Shown in pieces: positions 17,589-24,564 of a DNA stretch of 46,032 nucleotides. The notes beneath the pieces were generated by a model. It did no database searches. It had not been told where the DNA came from and saw nothing but the letters and a program-made list of their open reading frames with translations. Origin of the DNA: an uncultured Clostridia bacterium (GTDB taxonomy: Bacteria > Bacillota > Clostridia > TANB77 > CAG-508); assembly GCA_934141475.1 (NCBI GenBank), contig CAKPCG010000013.1, forward strand, positions 1 to 46,032, written 5' to 3'. How positions within the stretch are numbered: the first letter of the stretch is position 1; each line of letters starts with the position of its first letter. A program made the translations under genes and the position numbers.

Positions 17589-17927
17589 CTAATAATTTTT
17601 ATCTATATGAATAATTATATCTCTAAAAACTTTTTTATCATTAGGTGAAAATGCTTTTAAATATTCTGTTAAAGTTGAATCTAAAGTGTCTTCTTTAAAG
17701 TTTAAAAGACCTTCAAATAATCTATTTGGTGATATTTTTAAGAAATTACACAAATTTAGTAAAGTAGGAACACTACCAACATTTCTTCCATTTTCTATAT
17801 TTCTTAATAAATCAACCGATATATTAACTCCCTCAGAAACATATTCTTGTGTATATTTTAAATTTTTTCTAGCTTGTTTTAAATTTTTTCCTAAAACTTG
17901 TAATACATCTGTACTTGTTAATAACAA
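17589..17927 (-). CDS. XRE-family helix-turn-helix regulator
   Basis: A short DNA-binding protein of the XRE/Cro type. The HTH spans about residues 10-65: LGKNLKQARKNLKYTQEYVS, then GVNISVDLLRNIENGRNVGS and PTLLNLCNFLKISPNRLF. The remaining 40 residues are a small C-terminal tail. I place the start at a TTG (minus strand, 17927) because GTAGGTG gives correct SD spacing; a GTG at 17936 would overlap that SD. Codon use is native. It faces pheT and marks the left edge of the accessory island. Target genes cannot be seen. Confidence 0.8.
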   Translation of the reverse strand: MLLTSTDVLQVLGKNLKQARKNLKYTQEYVSEGVNISVDLLRNIENGRNVGSVPTLLNLCNFLKISPNRLFEGLLNFKEDTLDSTLTEYLKAFSPNDKKVFRDIIIHIDKNY

Positions 17928-18072
17928 AATAAACACCTACTTTCTTATATTACTAAATAATACCATTGAATGTATTTATAAAAAAGTGAGCCAAAATAAT
18001 TTAAAATTCTAAAAATAGATAAATGCTCTTAATAATAGTAATTATAAACAAAATCTAAAGAAATATACGTAG

Positions 18073-18112
18073 AAAAATGTCGATTATTAAATTAAATAAT
18101 CGACATTTTTTT
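18073..18112. terminator. Strong hairpin terminator downstream of gene B
   Basis: AAAAATGTCGATTATT (18073-18088) pairs over 16 bp with AATAATCGACATTTTT (18095-18110). A/T tails on both sides make it usable in both directions; gene B (-) ends just beyond it. Confidence 0.85.
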
Positions 18113-18123
18113 AAACATGTGGT

Positions 18124-18810
18124 TTACATTTTTTGATAAATGAATTTATCCATAAAAGTAAACATTTTTTCAATTTCAGGCTTTACATATCTAAAAACCA
18201 TTTCCGGATTGTCTGGAACTTTTTCGGATGAGAACACTGCTTTATCTGTAAGCTTTTTATAAGAAAGGGTGTAGTCATTAGACAGCCACATCCAGTCTCC
18301 ATTTGCCCATATATGAAATGTTTGATTAGAATCATATTCATATAAGCAGAGCTCTCTTAAGTATCCATAACTTGTTACTAAATGTCCTCGCGACATAAGT
18401 CTACCTGCAATGTTATTCGGTTTTTGGCTATGTTGGGGAGCATATTCGGTAACATAAATTTCAATCTTTTTGCAGTTCTTCAGCTCGTGTGGTGAAAAAT
18501 GCAATAACTTTTGGAAAAAATTAGTATAAATATTAAGCAAGCTTAAATATTCAACAGGTTCTAAGTTTTCCAAGTAGTTTTGAATTAACTCCTTTTTCGC
18601 TTTAATCCAGGAGATTCTTTTGCAGGTAAGCTGTGAGCAATTGATTTCTATGTCTAGATTATATCTATTGCTGTGTGACACGCTAAACCGGAAAGAAGAA
18701 TCCCTAGATGTGTTTATAGAGATCACCTTAACAGCATCTTGCTTATTGTATGAGCCAAATGCGTTTTTTAATGAAGCACTATAAATTTTTTTAAACCTTT
18801 TTGAAACCAT
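18124..18810 (-). CDS. Uncharacterised protein, foreign codon use (gene B)
   Basis: I do not recognise this 228-residue protein. It is basic, without a signal peptide or membrane segment, and has an aromatic-rich C-terminal half (HIWANGDWMWLSNDYTLSY). An N-terminal segment alternates polar and hydrophobic residues like a beta sheet (SFRFSVSHSNRYNLDIEI). Codon use is unlike native neighbours; it has an in-frame CGG followed by TTT. ATG at 18810 follows GGGAGGT on the minus strand. It has its own promoter and its own 16-bp hairpin terminator, the same one-gene cassette design as genes A and C, so I infer independent acquisition. Confidence 0.75.
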   Translation of the reverse strand: MVSKRFKKIYSASLKNAFGSYNKQDAVKVISINTSRDSSFRFSVSHSNRYNLDIEINCSQLTCKRISWIKAKKELIQNYLENLEPVEYLSLLNIYTNFFQKLLHFSPHELKNCKKIEIYVTEYAPQHSQKPNNIAGRLMSRGHLVTSYGYLRELCLYEYDSNQTFHIWANGDWMWLSNDYTLSYKKLTDKAVFSSEKVPDNPEMVFRYVKPEIEKMFTFMDKFIYQKM

Positions 18811-18901
18811 TGTTGTTACCTCCCTAAAAAGTTTTTTTACAAGGTTTTTCGATGCCTGTACCTGAATTTATACTCTTGGTACAAGAGATTTTAACTAGTA
18901 T

Positions 18902-18930
18902 ATTATACCACAAAATAAAGTGGTTTGCAA
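18902..18930 (-). promoter_or_regulatory. Promoter of gene B
   Basis: On the minus strand TTGCAA (18930-18925), 17 bases, then TATAAT (18907-18902). The spacer holds ACCAC...GTGGT, a 5-bp inverted repeat between the -35 and -10 boxes. The leader holds CTCTTG-TAC-CAAGAG, a 6-bp hairpin. Confidence 0.75.
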
Positions 18931-18936
18931 AAAAAA

Positions 18937-19344
18937 TCAGCTATTTTTTAATTTTTTCTGTAAATTATGTAATAATTCATATGCTTGTGATATAGAAAGA
19001 TCATCAATTTTTACATTAAAAAATGTATTTAAAGTATCTTTGGAAGTTGTTGAACTTAAACATAGTTCTAAATCATGGTTAAAAATATCATTTGTAAGTG
19101 AAATTATTTCAAAATTTATATTTAAATTTTTTAATTTATTATTGTAAATTTCAAAATCCTCTATAGGAAATTCACATTTTAAAATAACAGGGTCTAATTG
19201 AGTTAATTCTAAATTTAATTTAGGTGCTATAACTTTGGCATCATCAGATATAAAAAAATAAAAGTTTTTTGTTTTAAACAAATAAAAAAAGTTAGAATTT
19301 TCAATTTTTAATGAAATATATTTTTTATATAGTTTATTATTCAT
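18937..19344 (-). CDS. Stand-alone MutS domain I-like protein
   Basis: The 135-residue product resembles the mismatch-recognition domain I of MutS without the rest of that protein. YKKYISLKIENSNFFYLF is followed by NFYFFISDDAKVIAPKLNLEL, where MutS has FYEAFGEDA and LGIxLT. A proline turn (CEFPIEDFEIYNNKLKNL) then matches the MutS GVPxHxxxxYxxxL segment. The DNA-wedging Phe-x-Glu motif of MutS appears as FYF, so mismatch binding may be altered. The C-terminal 45 residues are helical. Codon use is native. The family link rests on pattern recognition only. Confidence 0.55.
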   Translation of the reverse strand: MNNKLYKKYISLKIENSNFFYLFKTKNFYFFISDDAKVIAPKLNLELTQLDPVILKCEFPIEDFEIYNNKLKNLNINFEIISLTNDIFNHDLELCLSSTTSKDTLNTFFNVKIDDLSISQAYELLHNLQKKLKNS

Positions 19345-19407
19345 ATTACTTACACAACCTTTACTATAATTTTTTTATACATTATAAATAAAAAGGTAAA
19401 AAAAAAT

Positions 19408-19427
19408 AACCACTAGTACTGGTGGTT
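19408..19427. promoter_or_regulatory. Inverted repeat in the divergent intergenic region
   Basis: A 20-base near-palindrome, AACCACTA and TGGTGGTT around GTAC, lies between the divergent genes at 19344 (-) and 19501 (+). On the minus strand a T run follows, so it may be a terminator insulating the MutS-I-like gene. It may equally be an operator for the small protein at 19501. Confidence 0.5.
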
Positions 19428-19500
19428 AAAATATATGAATTATAGTGATATATAAATACAAAATAAAGGTATATAATTCTACTAAAAAGGTGGAGATATA

Positions 19501-19854
19501 ATGTCATACTTTAGTAGATTTTATAAAAAAGAAAAGTTGTTAAATAGATCACTAGACATTGATGAAGAATTATACAATGAGTTAGAATACTTGTCAAAAA
19601 ATGTTTATGAAGCATCTATAAGCAAACTAGTAAATGCCTCTATAGAAAAAATAATAGAAAATGAAAATATAGTGCTATATGAAAGAAAAAACAAATCTTA
19701 TGTATCTAGGTCATTTTTAATAAGAGAAAGTTTTATAGATGGATTATATGTACTAAAAGATAAATACAGAATTTCAATATGTTTGCTTGTAAATGTAGCA
19801 ATTAGAAATGCACTTTTAGAAGAAAAAAGAAAAGCCCCGGAGTCTAAGAGTTAG
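19501..19854 (+). CDS. Small helical protein, two ribbon-helix-helix-like repeats
   Basis: The 117-residue product has two similar halves: NRSLDIDEELYNELEYLSKN...ISKLVNASIEKIIEN and VSRSFLIRESFIDGLYVLKDKY...ISICLLVNVAIRNALLE. Each has a short strand followed by two helices, the layout of a ribbon-helix-helix DNA-binding unit of the kind found in antitoxins and plasmid-type repressors. Function and targets are unknown. ATG 19501 follows AAGGTGGAG. The last residues (KAPESKS) are encoded inside a GC-rich hairpin that serves as terminator for convergent gene C, so the C-terminus may have been replaced when gene C arrived. Confidence 0.6.
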   Translation: MSYFSRFYKKEKLLNRSLDIDEELYNELEYLSKNVYEASISKLVNASIEKIIENENIVLYERKNKSYVSRSFLIRESFIDGLYVLKDKYRISICLLVNVAIRNALLEEKRKAPESKS

Positions 19855-19862
19855 ATCCGGGG
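19835..19862 (-). terminator. GC-rich terminator of gene C overlapping the facing gene's end
   Basis: CCCCGGA (19835-19841) pairs with TCCGGGG (19856-19862) and TCTAA with TTAGA inside, loop GAG, one bulged G. On the minus strand it is followed by CTTTTCTTTTTTC, a good T tract; on the plus strand there is none. It overlaps the last codons and stop of the 19501 gene. Confidence 0.8.
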
Positions 19863-19884
19863 TAACAGTTTGAGGATAGATTAA

Positions 19885-20643
19885 TTATTCAGATTTTAAA
19901 TTCTTAAAAAGAATTACTTCTTCAAAATCTGAGGAATCATGCTCCTCGATTTTGTCAATATCGCTCGCAGCATCTACCAATGTATATCCTACAGCAGATG
20001 TGACATATATAGGAACTAATTTCTTTTGCCCAGTAGCTAAGGCAACAAATCCATTTAAGTTGCATGTTGCAACTTTATTAGAATACAAAAACTCGTAGTA
20101 GTAGGAAAAGCAAAACTTTTTCCATACGTCAGCGGTTATATAGTCTTTCATAACTTTCCAGTTGTCTCTAAGAAGTCTGAAGCATTTGAGCAGCTCCGAA
20201 AAAGAATCATATATTTTCAATTCCTCCGGGATGCGATCCAGTTCGTCCTCATAAAATTCAAGTTTTTGAGGAGTTGTTGTTAGAATTGCATAAAACAGCT
20301 CAGACAATTCTGCATAAACAGATTTGTCGCTGAAATTTAAGAAATAGTGTAATTCATCTAAGAGATTTTCGACAGCTCTAATTTCGGACTGCTCAAGATT
20401 CCCTGAGATTTCAATCTGGTTATCTGCTTGGGCTACTATCTCTTCAGCAATTTTAGAGATAAACTCTAAATACCGAGCGTAACCATCAAGGTTATCGGTA
20501 TCAGAGCTTCTGGCATTTTCATATGAAACGAGAATGCCTTTAAATAGACTGTTTACAGTTCCTTTCACATACGGGTATATTTCGCTATACCGTATGATTG
20601 AGCGATACTGTTTAATTCTTTTTTTGCAATTTTTTCTAAACAT
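19885..20643 (-). CDS. Uncharacterised helical protein, foreign codon use (gene C)
   Basis: I do not recognise this 252-residue protein. It is predicted to be mostly alpha-helical and soluble, with a basic N-terminus (MFRKNCKKRIKQYRSIIRYS) and an acidic C-terminus (SDIDKIEEHDSSDFEE). A hydrophobic stretch (GFVALATGQ to AVGYTLVDAA) near residues 200-228 is too short and polar for a membrane helix. Codon use differs from native genes: CGC, CGA and CTC appear, and there are two in-frame CGG codons, both followed by TAT. ATG 20643 follows AGGAGAG. It forms a one-gene unit with its own promoter and terminator. Confidence 0.75.
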   Translation of the reverse strand: MFRKNCKKRIKQYRSIIRYSEIYPYVKGTVNSLFKGILVSYENARSSDTDNLDGYARYLEFISKIAEEIVAQADNQIEISGNLEQSEIRAVENLLDELHYFLNFSDKSVYAELSELFYAILTTTPQKLEFYEDELDRIPEELKIYDSFSELLKCFRLLRDNWKVMKDYITADVWKKFCFSYYYEFLYSNKVATCNLNGFVALATGQKKLVPIYVTSAVGYTLVDAASDIDKIEEHDSSDFEEVILFKNLKSE

Positions 20644-20688
20644 AATTTTACTCTCCTTTTTTTACTGTTAAAAAGTTTTACATAATAT

Positions 20689-20717
20689 ATTATACCAAAA
20701 AAAAGTGAAAAAAACAA
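20689..20717 (-). promoter_or_regulatory. Promoter of gene C
   Basis: Minus strand TTGTTT (20717-20712), 17 bases, TATAAT (20694-20689), in the context TGGTATAATATA that also occurs in the promoters of genes A and B. Confidence 0.65.
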
Positions 20718-20733
20718 CTTTTTGCCCAAAAAA

Positions 20734-20762
20734 TTGCCAAATATACAAAATTGTAGTATAAT
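20734..20762 (+). promoter_or_regulatory. Promoter of gene D
   Basis: TTGCCA (20734-20739), 17 bases, TATAAT (20757-20762). It lies back to back with the gene C promoter; the two -35 regions are less than 20 bases apart. Confidence 0.7.
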
Positions 20763-20843
20763 AAATATGTTAGAATCATTAGTTCTATTTTAATAAAGGT
20801 AGAACAGAAAAGTATAATCAAAATAAAGAAAGGAAGAAAAACT

Positions 20844-21338
20844 ATGGAGAAAAATGAAATTGAAAAGAAGGTTATAATTCGGTTAATCGGAGAAAATGCC
20901 AAAAGAATGTTTTTAGAAGAGCTTACCCAAAAAAGCAAAATAAAATTTGCAGAAATTCCAAAGGAGGAAATAATCTTACAGGAAAAAGGAGATGCAAAAG
21001 AAACAAAAGCCTTTTTTGAAAAAATTCTTGAAAACGGATTACTCGGTGAAGTAAGCTTTGATTCAGAACTTCGGGAAAGAACTGCTATTGATACCTTTAA
21101 AGGAGGACCTTTAGGGAAAAGGCAACAAGAAATAATGAAAGTCCTTTCTGAAGATGTTGAGGGCAAAGGGATGACTTTTGACGAAATAAGTGAAAAGCTT
21201 TATTTCGGAATAGAATATCTTAGAAAGATGATGTTCAATCTCGAAAAGAAAAAATTTATAAAATCAAAGGAGTTATCCTTATATGGTGAAAGTCTTACAG
21301 TGTATATTATTAACAAAGACAAGTATACGCAAGACTAA
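20844..21338 (+). CDS. Possible winged-helix protein, foreign codon use (gene D)
   Basis: The 164-residue product has a Lys/Glu-rich N-terminal half of unknown fold. Residues 92-160 look like a winged helix: GKRQQEIMKVLSED, then MTFDEISEKLYFGIEYLRKM as the helix-turn-helix pair, and FNLEKKKFIKSKELSLYG as the wing. This is an inference from pattern. Codon use is not native: two in-frame CGG codons (followed by TTA and GAA) plus several CTC, GGC and CTT codons. ATG 20844 follows AAAGGAAG. Own promoter and own terminator make it another single-gene unit. Confidence 0.7.
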   Translation: MEKNEIEKKVIIRLIGENAKRMFLEELTQKSKIKFAEIPKEEIILQEKGDAKETKAFFEKILENGLLGEVSFDSELRERTAIDTFKGGPLGKRQQEIMKVLSEDVEGKGMTFDEISEKLYFGIEYLRKMMFNLEKKKFIKSKELSLYGESLTVYIINKDKYTQD

Positions 21339-21358
21339 TTTTGATTGTACCTAACTAA

Positions 21359-21391
21359 AAAATCCAAGCCGGACTATCTGGCTTGGATTTT
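21359..21391 (+). terminator. Rho-independent terminator of gene D
   Basis: AAAATCCAAGCC (21359-21370) pairs perfectly over 12 bp with GGCTTGGATTTT (21380-21391). Confidence 0.85.
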
Positions 21392-21466
21392 ACAAATAAA
21401 AAGAAAATAATGCTATTAGTAGGATTACATAATAGTAAATTTATTAGACTAAATTCAAAAAAAGAC

Positions 21467-21495
21467 TACACAAAATTAAAATAGTATGATATACT
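21467..21495 (+). promoter_or_regulatory. Probable yebC promoter
   Basis: An extended -10 box TGATATACT (TATACT at 21490-21495) with a weak -35 (TACACA at 21467-21472) and 17-base spacing. Confidence 0.45.
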
Positions 21496-21613
21496 AAAAT
21501 AGTAATTTTTGAGAAAAGGGCATAACATAAAAAAGTTAAAAATAATAAAAAATGTAAATTACGGGGGTTAAATGCCATAAAATAATAAAAAATTGAAAGG
21601 GAGGAATTGAAAA

Positions 21614-22339
21614 ATGTCAGGACATTCAAAATGGAGCAACATTCAAGCCAAAAAAGGAAAAGCAGATGCAGCAAGAGGAAAAATTTTTACAAAATTAGGA
21701 AGAGAGTTATTAGTAGCAGTAAAAACTGGAGGACCTGATCCAGCTGGAAATTCAAAATTAAAAGATGTAATTGCAAAATGTAAAGCAGCAAACATGCCAA
21801 ATGATACAATAAACAATGCAATAAAAAAAGCATCTGGAGAAGGTAGTACTGCTACATATGAAGAAATAACATATGAAGGATATGGACCAAATGGAGTAGC
21901 ACTAATAGTAGAAGCTAGTACAGACAATAGAAATAGAACAGCAGCAGATGTTAGACATGTATTTGATAAAGCGGGAGGAAATTTAGGAACAACAGGTTGC
22001 GTATCATACATGTTTAGTCAAAAAGGTGTAATAGTAATAGAAAAAGAAAATTGCAAAATATCAGAAGATGATTTAATGATGCAAGCACTAGAGTTTGGTG
22101 CTGAAGACTTTGAAGCAGATGATGATGTATATGAAATAACAACAGCACCATCAGACTTCTCACAAGTTAGAGAAAAATTAGAAGCACTTGGAATTGAATT
22201 CCTAGAGGCATCTGTACAAATGGTACCATCAACTACAACAAAGTTAGATGAACAAGCAGTAGAAAAATTAAACAGATTAATAGATAATTTAAATGATTTA
22301 GATGATGTAATGAACGTATATCATAATTTTGAAGAATAA
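21614..22339 (+). CDS. yebC: YebC/TACO1 family protein
   Basis: YebC-family proteins act as translation factors at difficult (for example proline-rich) sequences; some members were described as DNA-binding regulators. The 241-residue product is a textbook member: MSGHSKWSNIQAKKGKADAA at the N-terminus, ANMPNDTINNAIKKASGE, YEGYGPNGVALIVEASTDN and SVQMVPSTTTKLDE. ATG 21614 follows GGGAGGAATTG. Single gene between the accessory island and the spoIIIA operon, with its own terminator. Confidence 0.95.
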   Translation: MSGHSKWSNIQAKKGKADAARGKIFTKLGRELLVAVKTGGPDPAGNSKLKDVIAKCKAANMPNDTINNAIKKASGEGSTATYEEITYEGYGPNGVALIVEASTDNRNRTAADVRHVFDKAGGNLGTTGCVSYMFSQKGVIVIEKENCKISEDDLMMQALEFGAEDFEADDDVYEITTAPSDFSQVREKLEALGIEFLEASVQMVPSTTTKLDEQAVEKLNRLIDNLNDLDDVMNVYHNFEE

Positions 22340-22360
22340 AAGTTCTAAAATAAAAATAAG

Positions 22361-22398
22361 ATACATATAATATATAAAAAATATTATATGTATTTTTT
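22361..22398 (+). terminator. Rho-independent terminator after yebC
   Basis: ATACATATAATAT (22361-22373) pairs over 13 bp with ATATTATATGTAT (22381-22393), followed by a T run. Confidence 0.85.
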
Positions 22399-22441
22399 TA
22401 TGCAAAAATTAAGAAAAAATACGTAAAAATGGAGAAAAAAG

Positions 22442-23339
22442 ATGATAGATTCTGTATTAGAATATTTTCCAGAAAACATAAAACAAAGGCTTCAAAATTA
22501 TCCAAATAAAGAAAAAATAGAAGAGATAAGAATTAGGGTAAATCAAAATATAGCAATAAAAATTGGAAAAATAGAAGTTATTAATTATAAAATAAGCAAG
22601 CATGAAATAGAAGAAATATTTGAAAACATATGTGAAAAATCAGTTTATTCATATACAAAACAAATTTCAGAAGGATTTATAACAATAAAAGGAGGAAATA
22701 GAGTTGGAATAGCTGGTTCTGCTGTTATTGAAAATGGAAATATAGTAACTCTAAATTACATATCTAGTTTAAATTTTAGAATTTCAAAGCAAATAAAAGA
22801 TGTATCTAGGCCATTATTAAAATATATACTCGACATACAAAATGACACAATATTTAATACAATAATTGCCTCACCACCAGGTGGAGGAAAAACAACTATA
22901 ATTAGAGATTTGGCAAGAATAATTTCAAACCGGAATGCCAGAAATAAATTTTATGCCTAAAACATGCGGAATTGTTGACGAAAGAAGTGAGATAGCATCT
23001 ATTTATAAGGGAGTTGCACAAAATGATGTAGGAATGTTTACAGATGTAATAGACAATGTGCCAAAAGAAGTTGGAATAAATATGCTTTTAAGGTCAATGG
23101 CGCCAGATATAATAGTTTGTGATGAAATAGGAAAAAAAGAGGATGTACTAGCTATAGAAAAAATGATGTTAAGTGGAGTAAAGGGAATATTTACAGCACA
23201 TGCAGGTTCTTTTTTTGAATTAAATCAAAATGAAAACTTAAGAAAAATAATTGAGAATAAAATAATAAAGAAAATAATAATTTTAGACAAAAGAGAAAAA
23301 GGAAAAATAAAAGAAATGATTGATTTGGAAAAAATATAG
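22442..23339 (+). CDS. spoIIIAA: Stage III sporulation protein AA (ATPase), read through a +1 frameshift
   Basis: SpoIIIAA is the secretion-type ATPase of the SpoIIIA-SpoIIQ channel that joins mother cell and forespore. The zero frame from ATG 22442 holds the N-terminal domain and the Walker A (SPPGGGKTTIIRDLARIISN, around residues 141-160). At CGG 22931-22933 it must shift +1: skipping C22931 gives Gly at residue 164 of 298, then MPEINFMPKTCGIVDERSEI, the conserved segment after Walker A, and Walker B (DIIVCDEIG). Unshifted translation would stop at 22960 after 172 residues. Length 298 matches B. subtilis (307). First gene of an eight-gene operon. Confidence 0.88.
22928..22936 (+). other. 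+1 recoding site 2 (spoIIIAA): AAC CGG AAT
   Basis: Zero-frame AAC is followed by CGG at 22931-22933. The family reading requires GGA at 22932-22934, then ATG. The skipped base is C22931. Confidence 0.85.
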
Positions 23340-23387
23340 GTTCTAAAAATTAATTTAATATCATATACATATAAAGGGGTATATAAT

Positions 23388-23906
23388 ATGGATTTTATAA
23401 GATATATTTTTTTGCTTTTAATTATAATTGGAAGTACAAGCATAGGATTTTTACTAGCTAAAAGATATTATTCGAGAATACAAGAATTGAAAAAATTCTT
23501 AAATTTAATAAATATATTCCAAAATAAAATGAAGTTTACACATAAACCTTTAAAAGATATTATGGAAGAAACAGCAAAAATTAGCAATGAAGATGAAATT
23601 TCAGATATTTTTTTAAGTGCATCTGTTAAATTAAAAGAAAAACCATTAGAAATGGCGTGGAAAGAGTCTATTGATGAAAAAACTTTTTTATTAAACTTAA
23701 AAAAAGAAGATATAGATTTAATAAAAAGTTTATCAAACTTGCTTGGGAAAACAGATATAGACGGGCAAATGAGTGAAATAGAACAATTTAAAATATTACT
23801 TAATTCAAATATAAAAAATGCAGAAGAGGAGAAAGAAAAAAATGCTAAAATGTACAAAAGTTTAGGGACAATAATTGGACTTGCTATAGTGATTATACTA
23901 TATTAA
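23388..23906 (+). CDS. spoIIIAB: Stage III sporulation protein AB
   Basis: A 172-residue membrane protein of the SpoIIIA channel. It has an N-terminal membrane helix (YIFLLLIIIGSTSIGFLLA), a cytoplasmic helical region resembling type II secretion GspF-type folds (LKKFLNLINIFQNKMKFTHKPL), the SLGTIIGLAIVIILY C-terminal membrane helix, and the LGKTDIDGQMSEI motif typical of the family. ATG 23388 follows AAAGGGGT. Position right after spoIIIAA supports the call. Confidence 0.92.
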   Translation: MDFIRYIFLLLIIIGSTSIGFLLAKRYYSRIQELKKFLNLINIFQNKMKFTHKPLKDIMEETAKISNEDEISDIFLSASVKLKEKPLEMAWKESIDEKTFLLNLKKEDIDLIKSLSNLLGKTDIDGQMSEIEQFKILLNSNIKNAEEEKEKNAKMYKSLGTIIGLAIVIILY

Positions 23907-23935
23907 AAATAAAGAAAAGGAGAGTTTGAGCAAAG

Positions 23936-24130
23936 ATGAATGTAGATTTACTATTTAAAATTGCTGCAGTAGGAATATTAGTTGCGGTTTTACATCAAGT
24001 ATTATGCCGAGCTGGCAGAGAAGAACAAGCAATGATGACAACACTTGCAGGGCTTGTAATTGTTCTTAGCTTAGTAATAAAAGAAATAAGCTCTTTATTT
24101 GATACAGTAAGAACATTATTTAATCTATAG
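23936..24130 (+). CDS. spoIIIAC: Stage III sporulation protein AC
   Basis: A 64-residue two-helix membrane protein (LLFKIAAVGILVAVLHQVL and MMTTLAGLVIVLSLVI) of the SpoIIIA complex, with the conserved RAGREEQA between the helices. The Arg in CRAG is encoded by CGA, showing that CGA is read normally in this genome. ATG 23936 follows AAAAGGAGAG with slightly long spacing. Confidence 0.93.
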   Translation: MNVDLLFKIAAVGILVAVLHQVLCRAGREEQAMMTTLAGLVIVLSLVIKEISSLFDTVRTLFNL

Positions 24131-24153
24131 AAGAAAAGTAGAGAGGAAAGCAG

Positions 24154-24546
24154 ATGGAAGAGATAATAAAAATTGTGGGTATAGGTTTAATTTCTCTAAT
24201 ATTAATAATGGTAGTAAAACAATATAGACCAGAATTCCAACTTTATATATCTTTAATAGCGGGTGTTTTAATTTTGTATTTAGCTATGGACAAACTAAAA
24301 AATGTAATAAATTTGTTAAAACAGATAAGTGAAAAGTCTGGAGTAAATAGTAGTTTTTTGGCAATATTATTAAAAATGACAGGAATAGCCTTTTTAGCAG
24401 AGTTTGCAATTAGTATATGTAAAGATGCAGGTGAGACATCAATTGCAAATAAAGTAGAAATAGGAAGCAAGGCAATTATTATATCAATGTCAATACCGAT
24501 AATATATAATCTTTTAGAAGTAATTTTAAAAATATTACCAAATTAA
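24154..24546 (+). CDS. spoIIIAD: Stage III sporulation protein AD
   Basis: A 130-residue multi-helix membrane protein of the SpoIIIA channel. It shows the family features MVVKQYRPEFQLYISLIAG, LLKMTGIAFLAEFAISICKD and ANKVEIGSKAIIISMSIPII. ATG 24154 follows AGAGAGGAAAG. It is paralogous in layout to SpoIIIAC and lies between AC and AE as in all spoIIIA operons. Confidence 0.94.
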   Translation: MEEIIKIVGIGLISLILIMVVKQYRPEFQLYISLIAGVLILYLAMDKLKNVINLLKQISEKSGVNSSFLAILLKMTGIAFLAEFAISICKDAGETSIANKVEIGSKAIIISMSIPIIYNLLEVILKILPN

Positions 24547-24564
24547 ACAAAAGAGGTGTGTTTT

